In this document: in pieces, positions 1 through 6,847 of the stretch
Numbering within the stretch: position 1 is the first letter of the stretch
Layout: each line of letters begins with the position of its first letter
Origin: Acetatifactor sp.
GTDB lineage: Bacteria > Bacillota > Clostridia > Lachnospirales > Lachnospiraceae
NCBI GenBank assembly: GCA_024699575.1
Contig: JAILPF010000198.1
Span: 1 to 7,202, forward strand
Direction: 5' to 3'
DNA length: 7,202 nucleotides
The notes under the pieces: generated by a model
What the model was told of the DNA's origin: nothing
Seen by the model: the letters and a program-made list of their open reading frames with translations, nothing else
Databases searched by the model: none
Made by a program: the position numbers and the translations under genes

Positions 1-15
1 TATTGCCATAGCTAC

Positions 16-1230
16 TTAGATGCATTTTATAGGAACCAGCTTGTTCTTCGCATCGAGTGGAATGACCATCGATGACATGCATAGAACTGCTCCCTCTCCT
101 ACTTCCTCTGCCAAATTCCCTAATACAGAAAAATTTTTTAAAGCATCTTTTCCAGGATCTGCGCTTTTCTTAATCTCTATGGGATATATTTTTCCGTTCT
201 CTAAAATCAAAAGATCAATCTCTTTTCCATTATTATCTCTGTAATAGCAGAGTCTGCTTCTGACATCAATCCCTTGATTCACATATCCTTTTATAATTTC
301 AGAAATCACATAATTCTCAAACATGGCGCCAGCCATAGCAGACAGTTCTAACGCACGCGCATTGTTCCACATGCTGAGATAACATGCCAGACCGGTGTCC
401 ATAAAGTAAAGTTTGGGTCTCTTTACAATTCTTTTAATAGTGTTACCCGAGTATGGATTTAGCAACATTACAATGCCTGATGATACCAAGACCGACAGCC
501 ATCCCTCCGCAGTCTTTCTATCAATTTCAACATCCTTGGCAATATCCGATAAATTTACTTCCTGACTGGTTCTTGCTGCAACACAGGAAATAAATTTCAA
601 AAATTTATTTTCATCTTTAATGGATATTAACTCCCGAATATCTCTCTCCAAATAAGTCTGCATATAGGAACCATAATAATCTTCTGATGACAATTCATCA
701 TCCACTACCATTCGTGGCATTCCACCCCGAAGTATCTTATTAAAAATTTCCGATATGGAATCGTCGGATGTAAACTGTGTTACATTAATCGGTAAAAATG
801 GAACGGTATCTCTTCCTTCAATTTCTGCGCGTGCCATGGAATACATCGATAAAATACCGACTCTTCCCGCCAAAGATTCACTGACGGCATTCATCATATG
901 AAACATTTGGGATCCGGTTAGTATAAAACAACCGTTTTGTCCGGCTTCGTCTACCTTCATTTTAATAAACGGGAGCAGTTCAGGAGCATACTGAATCTCA
1001 TCAATAATCAGAGGAGCCGTATATTGTTGTAAAAATAATTCAGGATCCTCTTTCGCAAGATGACGCACTCTGGGAAAGTCAAGTGTAACATACTGAAATT
1101 CCCTGTTAGCTTCCTGAAAATGTTTTAACAACGTTGTCTTTCCGACCTGCCTTGCTCCGCACACCATAACGACAGGAAAATGCTTGAATAAATACTGTAA
1201 CTTGTTTTCAATCGTTCTATGAATGTACAT
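16..1230 (-). CDS. AAA_14/DUF4143-type ATPase with PD-(D/E)XK-like C-terminal domain
   Basis: A 404-residue ATP-binding protein of a family common in gut anaerobes, whose biological role is poorly known. Walker A is GARQVGKTT at 25-33, Walker B LIIDEIQ at 74-80, a sensor-like LTGSQ at 104-108 and a candidate arginine at AGRVG near 123. A winged-helix-like stretch lies at about 220-260 (VNLSDIAKDVEIDRKTAEGW), then KLYFMDTGLACYL at 273-285. The end shows a spaced Glu/Asp/Glu-x-Lys set: FENYVISE at 304-311, KEIDLLI at 336-342 and PIEIKKS at 350-356. This matches a PD-(D/E)XK nuclease-like fold, so the protein may act on DNA, but nuclease activity is not shown. The ATG at 1230 is chosen because GGAGG lies 6 bases upstream; earlier in-frame ATGs overlap the promoter. 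The gene has its own promoter and looks more AT-rich than the operon in sampled stretches (17 of 60 G+C at 121-180 and at 601-660), suggesting a separate, possibly acquired unit. It looks intact. Confidence 0.9.
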   Translation of the reverse strand: MYIHRTIENKLQYLFKHFPVVMVCGARQVGKTTLLKHFQEANREFQYVTLDFPRVRHLAKEDPELFLQQYTAPLIIDEIQYAPELLPFIKMKVDEAGQNGCFILTGSQMFHMMNAVSESLAGRVGILSMYSMARAEIEGRDTVPFLPINVTQFTSDDSISEIFNKILRGGMPRMVVDDELSSEDYYGSYMQTYLERDIRELISIKDENKFLKFISCVAARTSQEVNLSDIAKDVEIDRKTAEGWLSVLVSSGIVMLLNPYSGNTIKRIVKRPKLYFMDTGLACYLSMWNNARALELSAMAGAMFENYVISEIIKGYVNQGIDVRSRLCYYRDNNGKEIDLLILENGKIYPIEIKKSADPGKDALKNFSVLGNLAEEVGEGAVLCMSSMVIPLDAKNKLVPIKCI

Positions 1231-1236
1231 ACGAGT

Positions 1237-1241
1237 CCTCC
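1237..1241 (-). promoter_or_regulatory. Ribosome binding site GGAGG that fixes the ATPase start
   Basis: GGAGG stands 6 bases before the ATG at 1230, an ideal distance. It rules out the longer in-frame starts at 1290 and 1263, which have no such site and fall within the promoter and inverted repeat. Confidence 0.8.
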
Positions 1242-1257
1242 GTATCTCTAAAGATAC
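1242..1257 (-). promoter_or_regulatory. Small leader dyad next to the ATPase ribosome binding site
   Basis: GTATCT, four bases, then AGATAC form a 6-bp hairpin or operator dyad at the predicted transcription start. It ends exactly one base before the Shine-Dalgarno GGAGG (1241-1237). It may influence translation or bind a regulator. If transcription starts inside the dyad the RNA hairpin would be incomplete. Confidence 0.4.
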
Positions 1258-1261
1258 TTTC

Positions 1262-1290
1262 ATTATAATTATACAAAATGGGAATTGCAA
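1262..1290 (-). promoter_or_regulatory. Sigma-A-type promoter for the ATPase gene
   Basis: On the minus strand TTGCAA (1290-1285) is followed by a 17-base spacer and TATAAT (1267-1262), an almost consensus housekeeping promoter pointing at the ATPase gene. Transcription would begin near 1255. A second TATAAT directly upstream (1273-1268) is only 11 bases from the -35 and so is badly spaced. The promoter shows that the ATPase can be expressed independently of the polysaccharide operon. This is a sequence-pattern call with no expression evidence. Confidence 0.65.
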
Positions 1291-1307
1291 TCCCGTTTTG
1301 TATAATT
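1267..1307. repeat. Inverted repeat (17-bp arms, 7-base loop) overlapping the ATPase promoter
   Basis: Arms 1267-1283 and 1291-1307 are complementary at 16 of 17 positions, around the loop ATTGCAA; the single mismatch is at 1279/1295. The dyad covers the -35, the spacer and the first base of the -10 of the ATPase promoter, so it could be an operator. As RNA from the operon it would fold into a hairpin with a CGGGA/TCCCA core. The bases after it are ATAATG, not a run of T, so it is at best a weak terminator for the operon. Confidence 0.7.
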
Positions 1308-1324
1308 TCCATTTTACGCCTTAT

Positions 1325-2554
1325 TTATTCGCGTTTTTTATAAATATTCTTCAGCATTTTCCTCTCCGAAATCACCGGTGCAGGTGCTCCGGGATATAAG
1401 TCATCCATATTCCCTGTCGCATTTATCCTGCCCGGGATACCCCCGCCATCGTCACGCGCTGCATCCTCCATCCAGCCACGCACCAGCTGCATCAGGTTCT
1501 TTGCTGCACTTTCCGCATTCCAGACCTTGGTGATGGCATCATATGCAGCTCTTCCCATCCGGTGGCGAAGCTCTCTGTCTTCCACCAGCTTCTTTGTGAG
1601 TTCAAACAGGCTCTGTGAATTGCCGTCCTCATAGGCAAATCCGTTGATTCCATGTTGCACCAGCCACGGTGTGGCGCCAATCATATGGTCCGCCACCACC
1701 GCACATCCACTGTTCATGGATTCGTTGAGCACTGCGCCCCACCCCTCCTTACGGTCACTGGTAAAGAGAAAAATATCCGCCTGTTCCATGCGAAGTCGTA
1801 CTTCTTCGGGACGAATGGCACCTGTAAGACTGACGCAATCCTCCAGACCTTCTCCGGCTATCATAGCCTGAATCTCCTCTCTTAGAATGCCGTCGCCTAC
1901 CATTGTAAGGTGGAAATCAAGCCCTGCCTTTTTTAAATATCCGGCAGACTGCACAGCCAGCTCCGGATGCTTCCAGTCTATCATTCTGGCCGCCCAGAGA
2001 ATCCTTACCGTTTCCTTCTCCTGACTCTTATCTGACATCAGTTTATCAATATCCATGTACTTTGTCTCTGGGAAATATCCCCATGCATACATTTTACAGG
2101 GATAAGCTCTCACAATATGAAAATCGGAAGGGACATATGCTCCCGAACAGAGCAGATACACGTTACTGTGTCGGTATCTGGTATGATCTTGGTATTTCCT
2201 GTAAAGTCCTCTGGGTGAGATGGCTTTCCACTGTCCGTCCTTATAGAGGCGCTCACTGTAGCGTACCACTAGTTTTCCGTCCTTCAGTCTTTTCTCTATA
2301 TAATGTTCATCATCCGTTCCACCAAACAACACCACATCTGCCGAGTCAATCCGCTCCCGGCAGACTGCCTCTTCCTCGTAGTAGCATTTGACATAGGACG
2401 GGCGAATTTCTTCATGCCATCCCATCAAAACCCTTTCCTGCTCCATGGGTTCCGTCTGTATAAATGTGAAATTTCCATCCGTTTCCTGCACCATTGCATT
2501 GCAAAACGGGATCTGATGATGATTGATATAATTCGATACAAATACGAAATTCAT
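1325..2554 (-). CDS. Glycosyltransferase, GT-B fold, family 4, with extra C-terminal tail
   Basis: A 409-residue family 4 transferase and the last gene of the polysaccharide operon. The N-terminal domain begins MNFVFVSNYINHHQIPFCNAM, an opening shared by many capsule-locus family 4 enzymes, with DVVLFGG at 73-79. The donor domain starts near 184 (RILWAARMIDWKHPELAV), followed by FHLTMVGDG at 214-222, VSLTGAI at 241-247 and the E-x7-E pair Glu270 and Glu278 in KEGWGAVLNESM. A VVADHMIGATPWLV segment at 286-299 and HGINGFAYEDG follow. After the helical end at about residue 361 there is a 48-residue tail, first glycine/proline rich (DDGGGIPGR, YPGAPAPV) and then strongly basic (RKMLKNIYKKRE), which could touch membrane or partners. 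The start lies 2 bases after the previous stop, with GGAG 8 bases upstream. No clear terminator follows; the next gene begins after 94 bases. The acceptor is unknown. Confidence 0.92.
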   Translation of the reverse strand: MNFVFVSNYINHHQIPFCNAMVQETDGNFTFIQTEPMEQERVLMGWHEEIRPSYVKCYYEEEAVCRERIDSADVVLFGGTDDEHYIEKRLKDGKLVVRYSERLYKDGQWKAISPRGLYRKYQDHTRYRHSNVYLLCSGAYVPSDFHIVRAYPCKMYAWGYFPETKYMDIDKLMSDKSQEKETVRILWAARMIDWKHPELAVQSAGYLKKAGLDFHLTMVGDGILREEIQAMIAGEGLEDCVSLTGAIRPEEVRLRMEQADIFLFTSDRKEGWGAVLNESMNSGCAVVADHMIGATPWLVQHGINGFAYEDGNSQSLFELTKKLVEDRELRHRMGRAAYDAITKVWNAESAAKNLMQLVRGWMEDAARDDGGGIPGRINATGNMDDLYPGAPAPVISERKMLKNIYKKRE

Positions 2555-2556
2555 GC

Positions 2557-3876
2557 TTATTTCTCCGCTATATCTGAATAAATCTCCAGCAATCGCCTGT
2601 AATTTTTATTTCCATCGTGGGTGTTTTTTGCATGTTCTCTTGCATTCATGCAACATTTTTCTCTAAAATCCGAATTTTCAAACATTTTAATCACAGCATC
2701 CGCCAATCTCTGTGAAATCAAATCCAGTGCGCCCGTTGTCTCGCCCCTATAGCCCTCATAAGCTATGCCATCAGCATCCGGACGAAAAATTCCAAGAATA
2801 CCTCCCACATCAGCTGTGACGCAGGGCATGCCCAGCAGCATCGCTTCTCCCAGAGAATTGGGGGAATTTTCGATGGTTGACGGGCAGACAAATAATTGAC
2901 TGGTCAAGTACTGTTTTTTCATCTGTTCTGCATTCAGCCTTCCCAGGAACCGTACATGGTCTTTAATACCAAGTTTTTGCAGTAATCCTGCAAGATAGCT
3001 TCCGTATGCGGAGACCTTCAGACGCTCTTTGATGCCACCTTGCTTTACGGCACTCCCCCCTGCGACGCAGACTGTCGCATCCGGATATCTCTCCAGAATA
3101 CGTGGCAGCGCCAGCAGCATATAATGCAGACCTTTAATCGGATAGTCCCCCTGACTCAAAAAGATGGAATGAGGAACACACCCGGACTCACTCCACTCTC
3201 CTTCATAAAAGTTGGAACGCAGTGTTTCATTCATCGGATAATACTTTGCCCGTGGATTCCATTGGGAGGTATAGTGTTTATCCCATGGTGTTCTTCCGGT
3301 CACATTTCCGGCAAGTTTCACTGCCTCGATTTCCATTTCTCCTCGCATCTCAAACTTTTTCTGCTGATTGCGCAAAGTGTCTTTCTTCAAAAAATCTCTC
3401 AGTGTGACACGTCGTTTGATGTTCTTAGGAAGATTCGCCATATATGTGCCCGCGTACACGGCACAAAGTCCCTGAATTCCTATGAGAATCCGCTTTTTAT
3501 CCGGAAACACACGGCACATGGCCAGCGTATGCGGATACTCTGTTCCAAAGCAATGAACCACATCCGGTTGAACCTTTTCAATGACTGCACTCAGTCTCTG
3601 TTCCAATTCCGGGTCATAACGCTCCGCATGGGTTGTGTCTTCGTAGAATCCATAACACTCCAGCTTTGCTCCATTGTCAAAAAGAATCGCATCTTCTATT
3701 CCATCCCGCTCTTTGTCCACAGGGAAGGCCACCGCTAAATCCACCTGATTATTCTGCCAGTCTCCCAGCAGTACTGTGGCAAGCCCGCTGATCCATCCTT
3801 CTTTATTGGTGGCCGGAAGCCCCCATTTCTCTGCGACTGCAGGAAGCATAAAATTACATAACCAAAGCACTTTCAT
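2557..3876 (-). CDS. Glycosyltransferase, GT-B fold, family 4
   Basis: A 439-residue retaining-type transferase expected to extend the lipid-linked repeat unit in the cytoplasm. The N-terminal acceptor domain begins MKVLWLCNFMLPA, with the loop GWISGLATVLL at about 28-37 and PDVVHCFGTEYPH at 104-116. The C-terminal donor domain opens near 236 with HSIFLSQGDYPIKGLH, continues with VCVAGGS at 269-275 and VRFLGRL at 308-314, and carries the E-x7-E pair at Glu336 and Glu344 within LFVCPSTIENSPNSLGEAML, the nucleotide-sugar binding motif of this family. VTADVGGI at 353-360 follows. No signal peptide or clear transmembrane helix is seen. The start at 3876 is supported by GAGGA 7 bases upstream; the polymerase stop codon is 14 bases upstream. 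The last codons (GCG GAG AAA TAA) supply the ribosome binding site for the next gene. Sugar specificity cannot be assigned. Confidence 0.93.
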   Translation of the reverse strand: MKVLWLCNFMLPAVAEKWGLPATNKEGWISGLATVLLGDWQNNQVDLAVAFPVDKERDGIEDAILFDNGAKLECYGFYEDTTHAERYDPELEQRLSAVIEKVQPDVVHCFGTEYPHTLAMCRVFPDKKRILIGIQGLCAVYAGTYMANLPKNIKRRVTLRDFLKKDTLRNQQKKFEMRGEMEIEAVKLAGNVTGRTPWDKHYTSQWNPRAKYYPMNETLRSNFYEGEWSESGCVPHSIFLSQGDYPIKGLHYMLLALPRILERYPDATVCVAGGSAVKQGGIKERLKVSAYGSYLAGLLQKLGIKDHVRFLGRLNAEQMKKQYLTSQLFVCPSTIENSPNSLGEAMLLGMPCVTADVGGILGIFRPDADGIAYEGYRGETTGALDLISQRLADAVIKMFENSDFREKCCMNAREHAKNTHDGNKNYRRLLEIYSDIAEK

Positions 3877-3890
3877 CTCTATTTCCTCAA

Positions 3891-5006
3891 TCAGTTAAAT
3901 ATCCAGTTCAGATATGGCAACAGCCTCACATCCACTGCGTACATTCCTCTCAACAAAAATGTAAAATATCCAAGGAATGCCCCCATCACACCAATGTAAC
4001 AGAGTTTTTTCAGCCATCCCTCTTCCATCTCGCGAAGCAGAGCAGGCAAAAGAAAAACCTGACTGATAATCATATAGTAACCCACGCGTGATACCTCCGG
4101 AATAAAGGAGCCAAGGCTGTAAGTCATAAGTCCTGCCAGATTTAAAAACATGTAAAATCGATTCTTCACATTATCGACCAGACTCCTTTTGTAACAGATT
4201 CCGCAGAGGAACAGTGTTCCCAGGCACTTTGCAATATTCACATAAGAGATACGACCGTTATCAAAAACAGAATCCCGGTAGAAGGGGTATATCCGGAAAA
4301 TGATTTCCCGATAAAATGTCTGGCCGAAAATCAAACTAAATACAAGCAAAACTCCCACAATATATTGCCATGTTCTCAGCTTCTTCTGTGCCAGATATCG
4401 AGCGACGGGATACACCAAAAGCACCAGTAGAATGGATTTATGAAACATGGCACCTGCAAGAATCCACAGTAGGAATTTACCGTATTCTCTTCCAATCACA
4501 TATTTCATAGAGTAGAGTGCAATTGCCAGCGCCAGATAATACCTGACGGAGTTCAGGCTGTTATAATAGTATCCCCCCGCCAAAAGCAGAAACAGGGAAA
4601 ATGCAAAATCATCTGCCTGGTCGTGAAGTGCCTTCACAAAGAAGAATGCCGTCACTATTGAAAACAGGCCGAATATAGGCAGGTAATTATCATATCCAAA
4701 CAGAAGCTGCATCCATCTCACAATCGCATTAAATCCAAACTCTGATGCCACATGTCTCTGTTGAGCAATCAGTTTGAAGTTGTCCCGATAGACCCAGTAA
4801 TCATTGCCCACAGCAATGCGGCACGCTGACACACCGGCAAGCAGCACAAAAACAGCCGTCTCTACAACGATTTTTCTCGCCTTATAACGTGTCATGGTTT
4901 TTCCGACAGCAATCGTTTCAGCCGGCTCGCCCGCCCTGCTTACGCACAGCCCCAGTGTGACCGTTACCACAGCCAGGAGAATATATACTAGTGCACTCCA
5001 TTCCAT
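3891..5006 (-). CDS. EpsG-family polysaccharide polymerase (Wzy-like)
   Basis: A 371-residue integral membrane protein with about ten hydrophobic helices (near residues 4-20, 46-62, 108-125, 133-148, 155-171, 178-198, 211-228, 254-271, 283-300, 307-323 and 334-352; some may pair differently). Family-typical spots are RIAVGNDYWVYRDNF at 63-77, EFGFNAI at 89-95, NSVRYYLALAI at 152-162, FHKS at 188-191 and VSRVGYY at 305-311. EpsG proteins are thought to polymerise lipid-linked repeat units on the outer face of the membrane, the role Wzy has in other systems. The start is taken at the ATG at 5006, giving a membrane-leading MEWSALVYILL. GAAGGA sits 8 bases upstream, inside the end of the GT2 gene, and the longer in-frame start at 5075 lies well within that gene. 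Overlap with GT2 is 19 bases and the next gene starts 14 bases downstream. Family membership is confident; the linkage formed is unknown. Confidence 0.92.
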   Translation of the reverse strand: MEWSALVYILLAVVTVTLGLCVSRAGEPAETIAVGKTMTRYKARKIVVETAVFVLLAGVSACRIAVGNDYWVYRDNFKLIAQQRHVASEFGFNAIVRWMQLLFGYDNYLPIFGLFSIVTAFFFVKALHDQADDFAFSLFLLLAGGYYYNSLNSVRYYLALAIALYSMKYVIGREYGKFLLWILAGAMFHKSILLVLLVYPVARYLAQKKLRTWQYIVGVLLVFSLIFGQTFYREIIFRIYPFYRDSVFDNGRISYVNIAKCLGTLFLCGICYKRSLVDNVKNRFYMFLNLAGLMTYSLGSFIPEVSRVGYYMIISQVFLLPALLREMEEGWLKKLCYIGVMGAFLGYFTFLLRGMYAVDVRLLPYLNWIFN

Positions 5007-5785
5007 AAGCGTTTTCCTTCTTTGATTCCTTGTTTCATCCAGATGTTTGCCTGTTTTACCGCAGTTTCTCTGCACAGATTATTTCTGTGGGCCAGTAAAA
5101 AGCGCAGAGCCATCACAGAAGCCGCTTTGCCGTACAGAGCATAATAAAGCACTCCTCTGTCATGAAAGAATTTCTCATTGTACCCGTAAAACCAGCTGGA
5201 CTCCTCGGCCACTTCCCGGCCGATTTTCACCGGCGCTGTGTACACATGATAGCCTTTATCCATAAATTCTTTTAAAAACAGGCTGTCCTCCCCGTTACTG
5301 TATTTGGCGCCGCCGCCAAACAGCAGGGAAAAGGTTACGCCGGATGCCAAAAGTTTATCGCGTCTCACCGCAAAACTGACAGCACCGTATCTGCCACAGT
5401 TATACCAGTGCACACGTTTTCTCTCCGTGATAAAATAGGTTCTTCTGGCTTCCTCTATCTCAACATTAAACAGAATCATATCCGCATCCGGATTTTTTTC
5501 GAATTCATCGATAATCTTTTGTTCATATCCATCTTCATATACAATGTCTTCATCAGAAAAAAGGCAGATATCCCTATCTGCCCTCAAGATGGCCTCGTTA
5601 CGGCTCTTCCCGATTCCTCTGTCCGGAAAGGAAAAAAAGCGCACGGTATTTCCCTGATATTTGATTTCTTCATAATCAAGCTTATCGCACTGATTGATGA
5701 TGACCGCATCCGATTGTAAATGCATCTGCTTCGCTATTTGCTCTACGGAGGTGTTCATCACAGATGCCAATACTTCCACTTTCAT
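4988..5785 (-). CDS. Glycosyltransferase, GT-A fold, family 2
   Basis: A 265-residue soluble or peripheral transferase that should add one sugar from a nucleotide-sugar donor to the lipid-linked repeat unit on the cytoplasmic face. Visible motifs are DRGIGKSRNEAI at about 55-66, the usual helix before the donor site in family 2 enzymes; the acidic metal/nucleotide motif SDED at 77-80 in the context CLFSDEDIVY; and NGEDSLF at about 164-170, a candidate ED catalytic-base motif after a glycine-rich loop (LFGGGAKY). The N-terminus (MKVEVLASVMN) lacks the common SVIIPTYN opening and resembles capsule-locus transferases that begin with a more diverged first strand. No transmembrane segment is obvious. 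The ATG at 5785 is supported by AGAGGGG 8 bases upstream and by the ATGA overlap with the Wzz-like gene; the in-frame upstream extension is rejected. Its end overlaps the polymerase gene by 19 bases. Donor and linkage are unknown. Confidence 0.88.
   Translation of the reverse strand: MKVEVLASVMNTSVEQIAKQMHLQSDAVIINQCDKLDYEEIKYQGNTVRFFSFPDRGIGKSRNEAILRADRDICLFSDEDIVYEDGYEQKIIDEFEKNPDADMILFNVEIEEARRTYFITERKRVHWYNCGRYGAVSFAVRRDKLLASGVTFSLLFGGGAKYSNGEDSLFLKEFMDKGYHVYTAPVKIGREVAEESSWFYGYNEKFFHDRGVLYYALYGKAASVMALRFLLAHRNNLCRETAVKQANIWMKQGIKEGKRLWNGVH
5015..5020 (-). promoter_or_regulatory. Ribosome binding site GAAGGA that fixes the EpsG start
   Basis: GAAGGA lies 8 bases before the ATG at 5006, within the final codons of the GT2 gene. 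It supports the start that puts the first membrane helix at the N-terminus and implies coupled translation across the 19-base gene overlap. Confidence 0.7.
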
Positions 5786-6846
5786 TCCCTTATCCCCTCT
5801 TTCACAAGTGCCCCGGGAAGCCTGTAGTAATCCCTGATTAAGCTCTCGTCTGCCTCCCACAGAACGGTTGCGGTAACCGTAATGTCCTGGGTCCTAAAAA
5901 GATTTAGCACATATTCCAAGGGCTTTCCTGCATGACTTCCTGCCCTCACGGCCAGGAGCACAGCTTCAGCTTCTCTTATCTTCTCCACAACCTCCGGGCT
6001 GAGCAAGGGAGTCGGGATTGGAATCCATTCCTTTTTCGCATTGCTTAGTGACTCTACCTGTGCTATCACTTCGCCCGGATCTATCCGGTCATCCACTGTG
6101 CAGACTGCGATTGTCTTAGCATCTCTCAACAGATAGTCGAGATTCACAGGTGCCTCATCACTGTTTACGGTTCCGATGGTTGCAAGTCCATATCTTGTCC
6201 TTAGAATACCGGGCAGCCAAATGCTGTCATCTCCGATTTCTTTTAAAAGAAGATAAATCAGACCAAAGAAGCAGGAAAGCACAGCACTCAGGATAAAAGC
6301 CCTAAAAGGTCTGACATCCGGTATCACTTCCGTCACTGCACCGGGATCAATTACTTCTATGGATGCTATCTGTTCATTCCACGTTCCAAAGTCCTCCACC
6401 ATAGTTTCGCAGACAGCCTGCGCAAGCTGTTTTGCACTTTCCGGGCTATGTGTTGTAGAATTCACATAGGGAACCATCAGGTCGGAAGCTATGGTGACGT
6501 TCAGTGCATCCTTTATGTTTTCCTCACCCTGCCAATCACCGCTCTCTCTCAGATGCATCAGCAGCGCCTCTTGAAAAAGTTCAGAGTCAACATAGTCATT
6601 CCATGTCGCATCATTGATATAGTAGTCCCCCGGTCTGATCGGTGGTTCCACATAATTAATTTTAAAGATTGATTTCACTTGATAAATATGCTCTGTGCGC
6701 ATCAGCACATTTTTCATATAGTAGCCACCGCCAAACAGAATTGTGCCTGCCAAAGTGATGACAAGAAGTCTCCAGACATTTCGAAGCATCCGCAACACGC
6801 ACAAGCGAAGGTCAAAGGGTTCTTGCCCGTAATAGCCATTCCACAT
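5782..6846 (-). CDS. Wzz/CpsC-like chain-length determinant with P-loop-less kinase-like C-terminal domain
   Basis: A 354-residue membrane protein expected to control polysaccharide chain length beside the polymerase. Visible parts: a short cytoplasmic N-terminus; TM1 at about residues 26-44 (LLVITLAGTILFGGGYY); an extracytoplasmic loop of about 140 residues; the proline-containing Wzz-type lead-in VIPDVRPFRAF at about 175-184; and TM2 at about 182-201. After TM2, residues 217-341 follow the layout of a CpsD/Wzc-type tyrosine kinase. A YGLATIGTV linker is followed by the strand KTIAVCTVDD and, later, VLLAVRAG with a helix and a TVLW strand. Where the Walker A loop should be there is DDRIDPGE, and no Walker A-prime or Walker B aspartate motif is seen, so it should not bind ATP in the normal way. 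I chose the ATG at 6846 because GAGGAGG lies 9 bases upstream; the ATG at 6855 abuts that site. The gene overlaps the next by ATGA. The Wzz assignment is firm; the kinase-remnant reading is inference from pattern. Confidence 0.88.
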   Translation of the reverse strand: MWNGYYGQEPFDLRLCVLRMLRNVWRLLVITLAGTILFGGGYYMKNVLMRTEHIYQVKSIFKINYVEPPIRPGDYYINDATWNDYVDSELFQEALLMHLRESGDWQGEENIKDALNVTIASDLMVPYVNSTTHSPESAKQLAQAVCETMVEDFGTWNEQIASIEVIDPGAVTEVIPDVRPFRAFILSAVLSCFFGLIYLLLKEIGDDSIWLPGILRTRYGLATIGTVNSDEAPVNLDYLLRDAKTIAVCTVDDRIDPGEVIAQVESLSNAKKEWIPIPTPLLSPEVVEKIREAEAVLLAVRAGSHAGKPLEYVLNLFRTQDITVTATVLWEADESLIRDYYRLPGALVKEGIRE

Positions 6847-6847
6847 A

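Noticed and set aside
1231..1290. N-terminal extension of the ATPase (MQFPFC..., MKVSLE...)
   Set aside because: These codons overlap the promoter, palindrome and Shine-Dalgarno. The ATG at 1230 has an ideal ribosome binding site and begins the conserved domain.
1267..1310. Rho-independent terminator for the polysaccharide operon
   Set aside because: The hairpin is AT-rich with only a short GC core and is followed by ATAATG rather than a T run. It fits a promoter-overlapping operator better, although weak termination is not excluded.
2062..2581. Two plus-strand open frames of about 100 codons
   Set aside because: Both are antisense shadows of the last glycosyltransferase gene, with no family-like motifs.
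3040..3738. A 232-codon open frame on the plus strand
   Set aside because: It lies wholly antisense to the family 4 transferase at 2557-3876, which has full motifs. Its own translation shows no recognisable domain and it lacks a convincing start site.
5007..5075. Longer start for the EpsG polymerase
   Set aside because: It would add a hydrophilic leader inside the GT2 gene. The ATG at 5006 has GAAGGA at 8 bases and leads straight into the first membrane helix.
5786..5860. Longer start for the GT2 enzyme
   Set aside because: The added residues are out-of-frame reading of the end of the Wzz-like gene. The ATGA overlap and ribosome binding site mark 5785.
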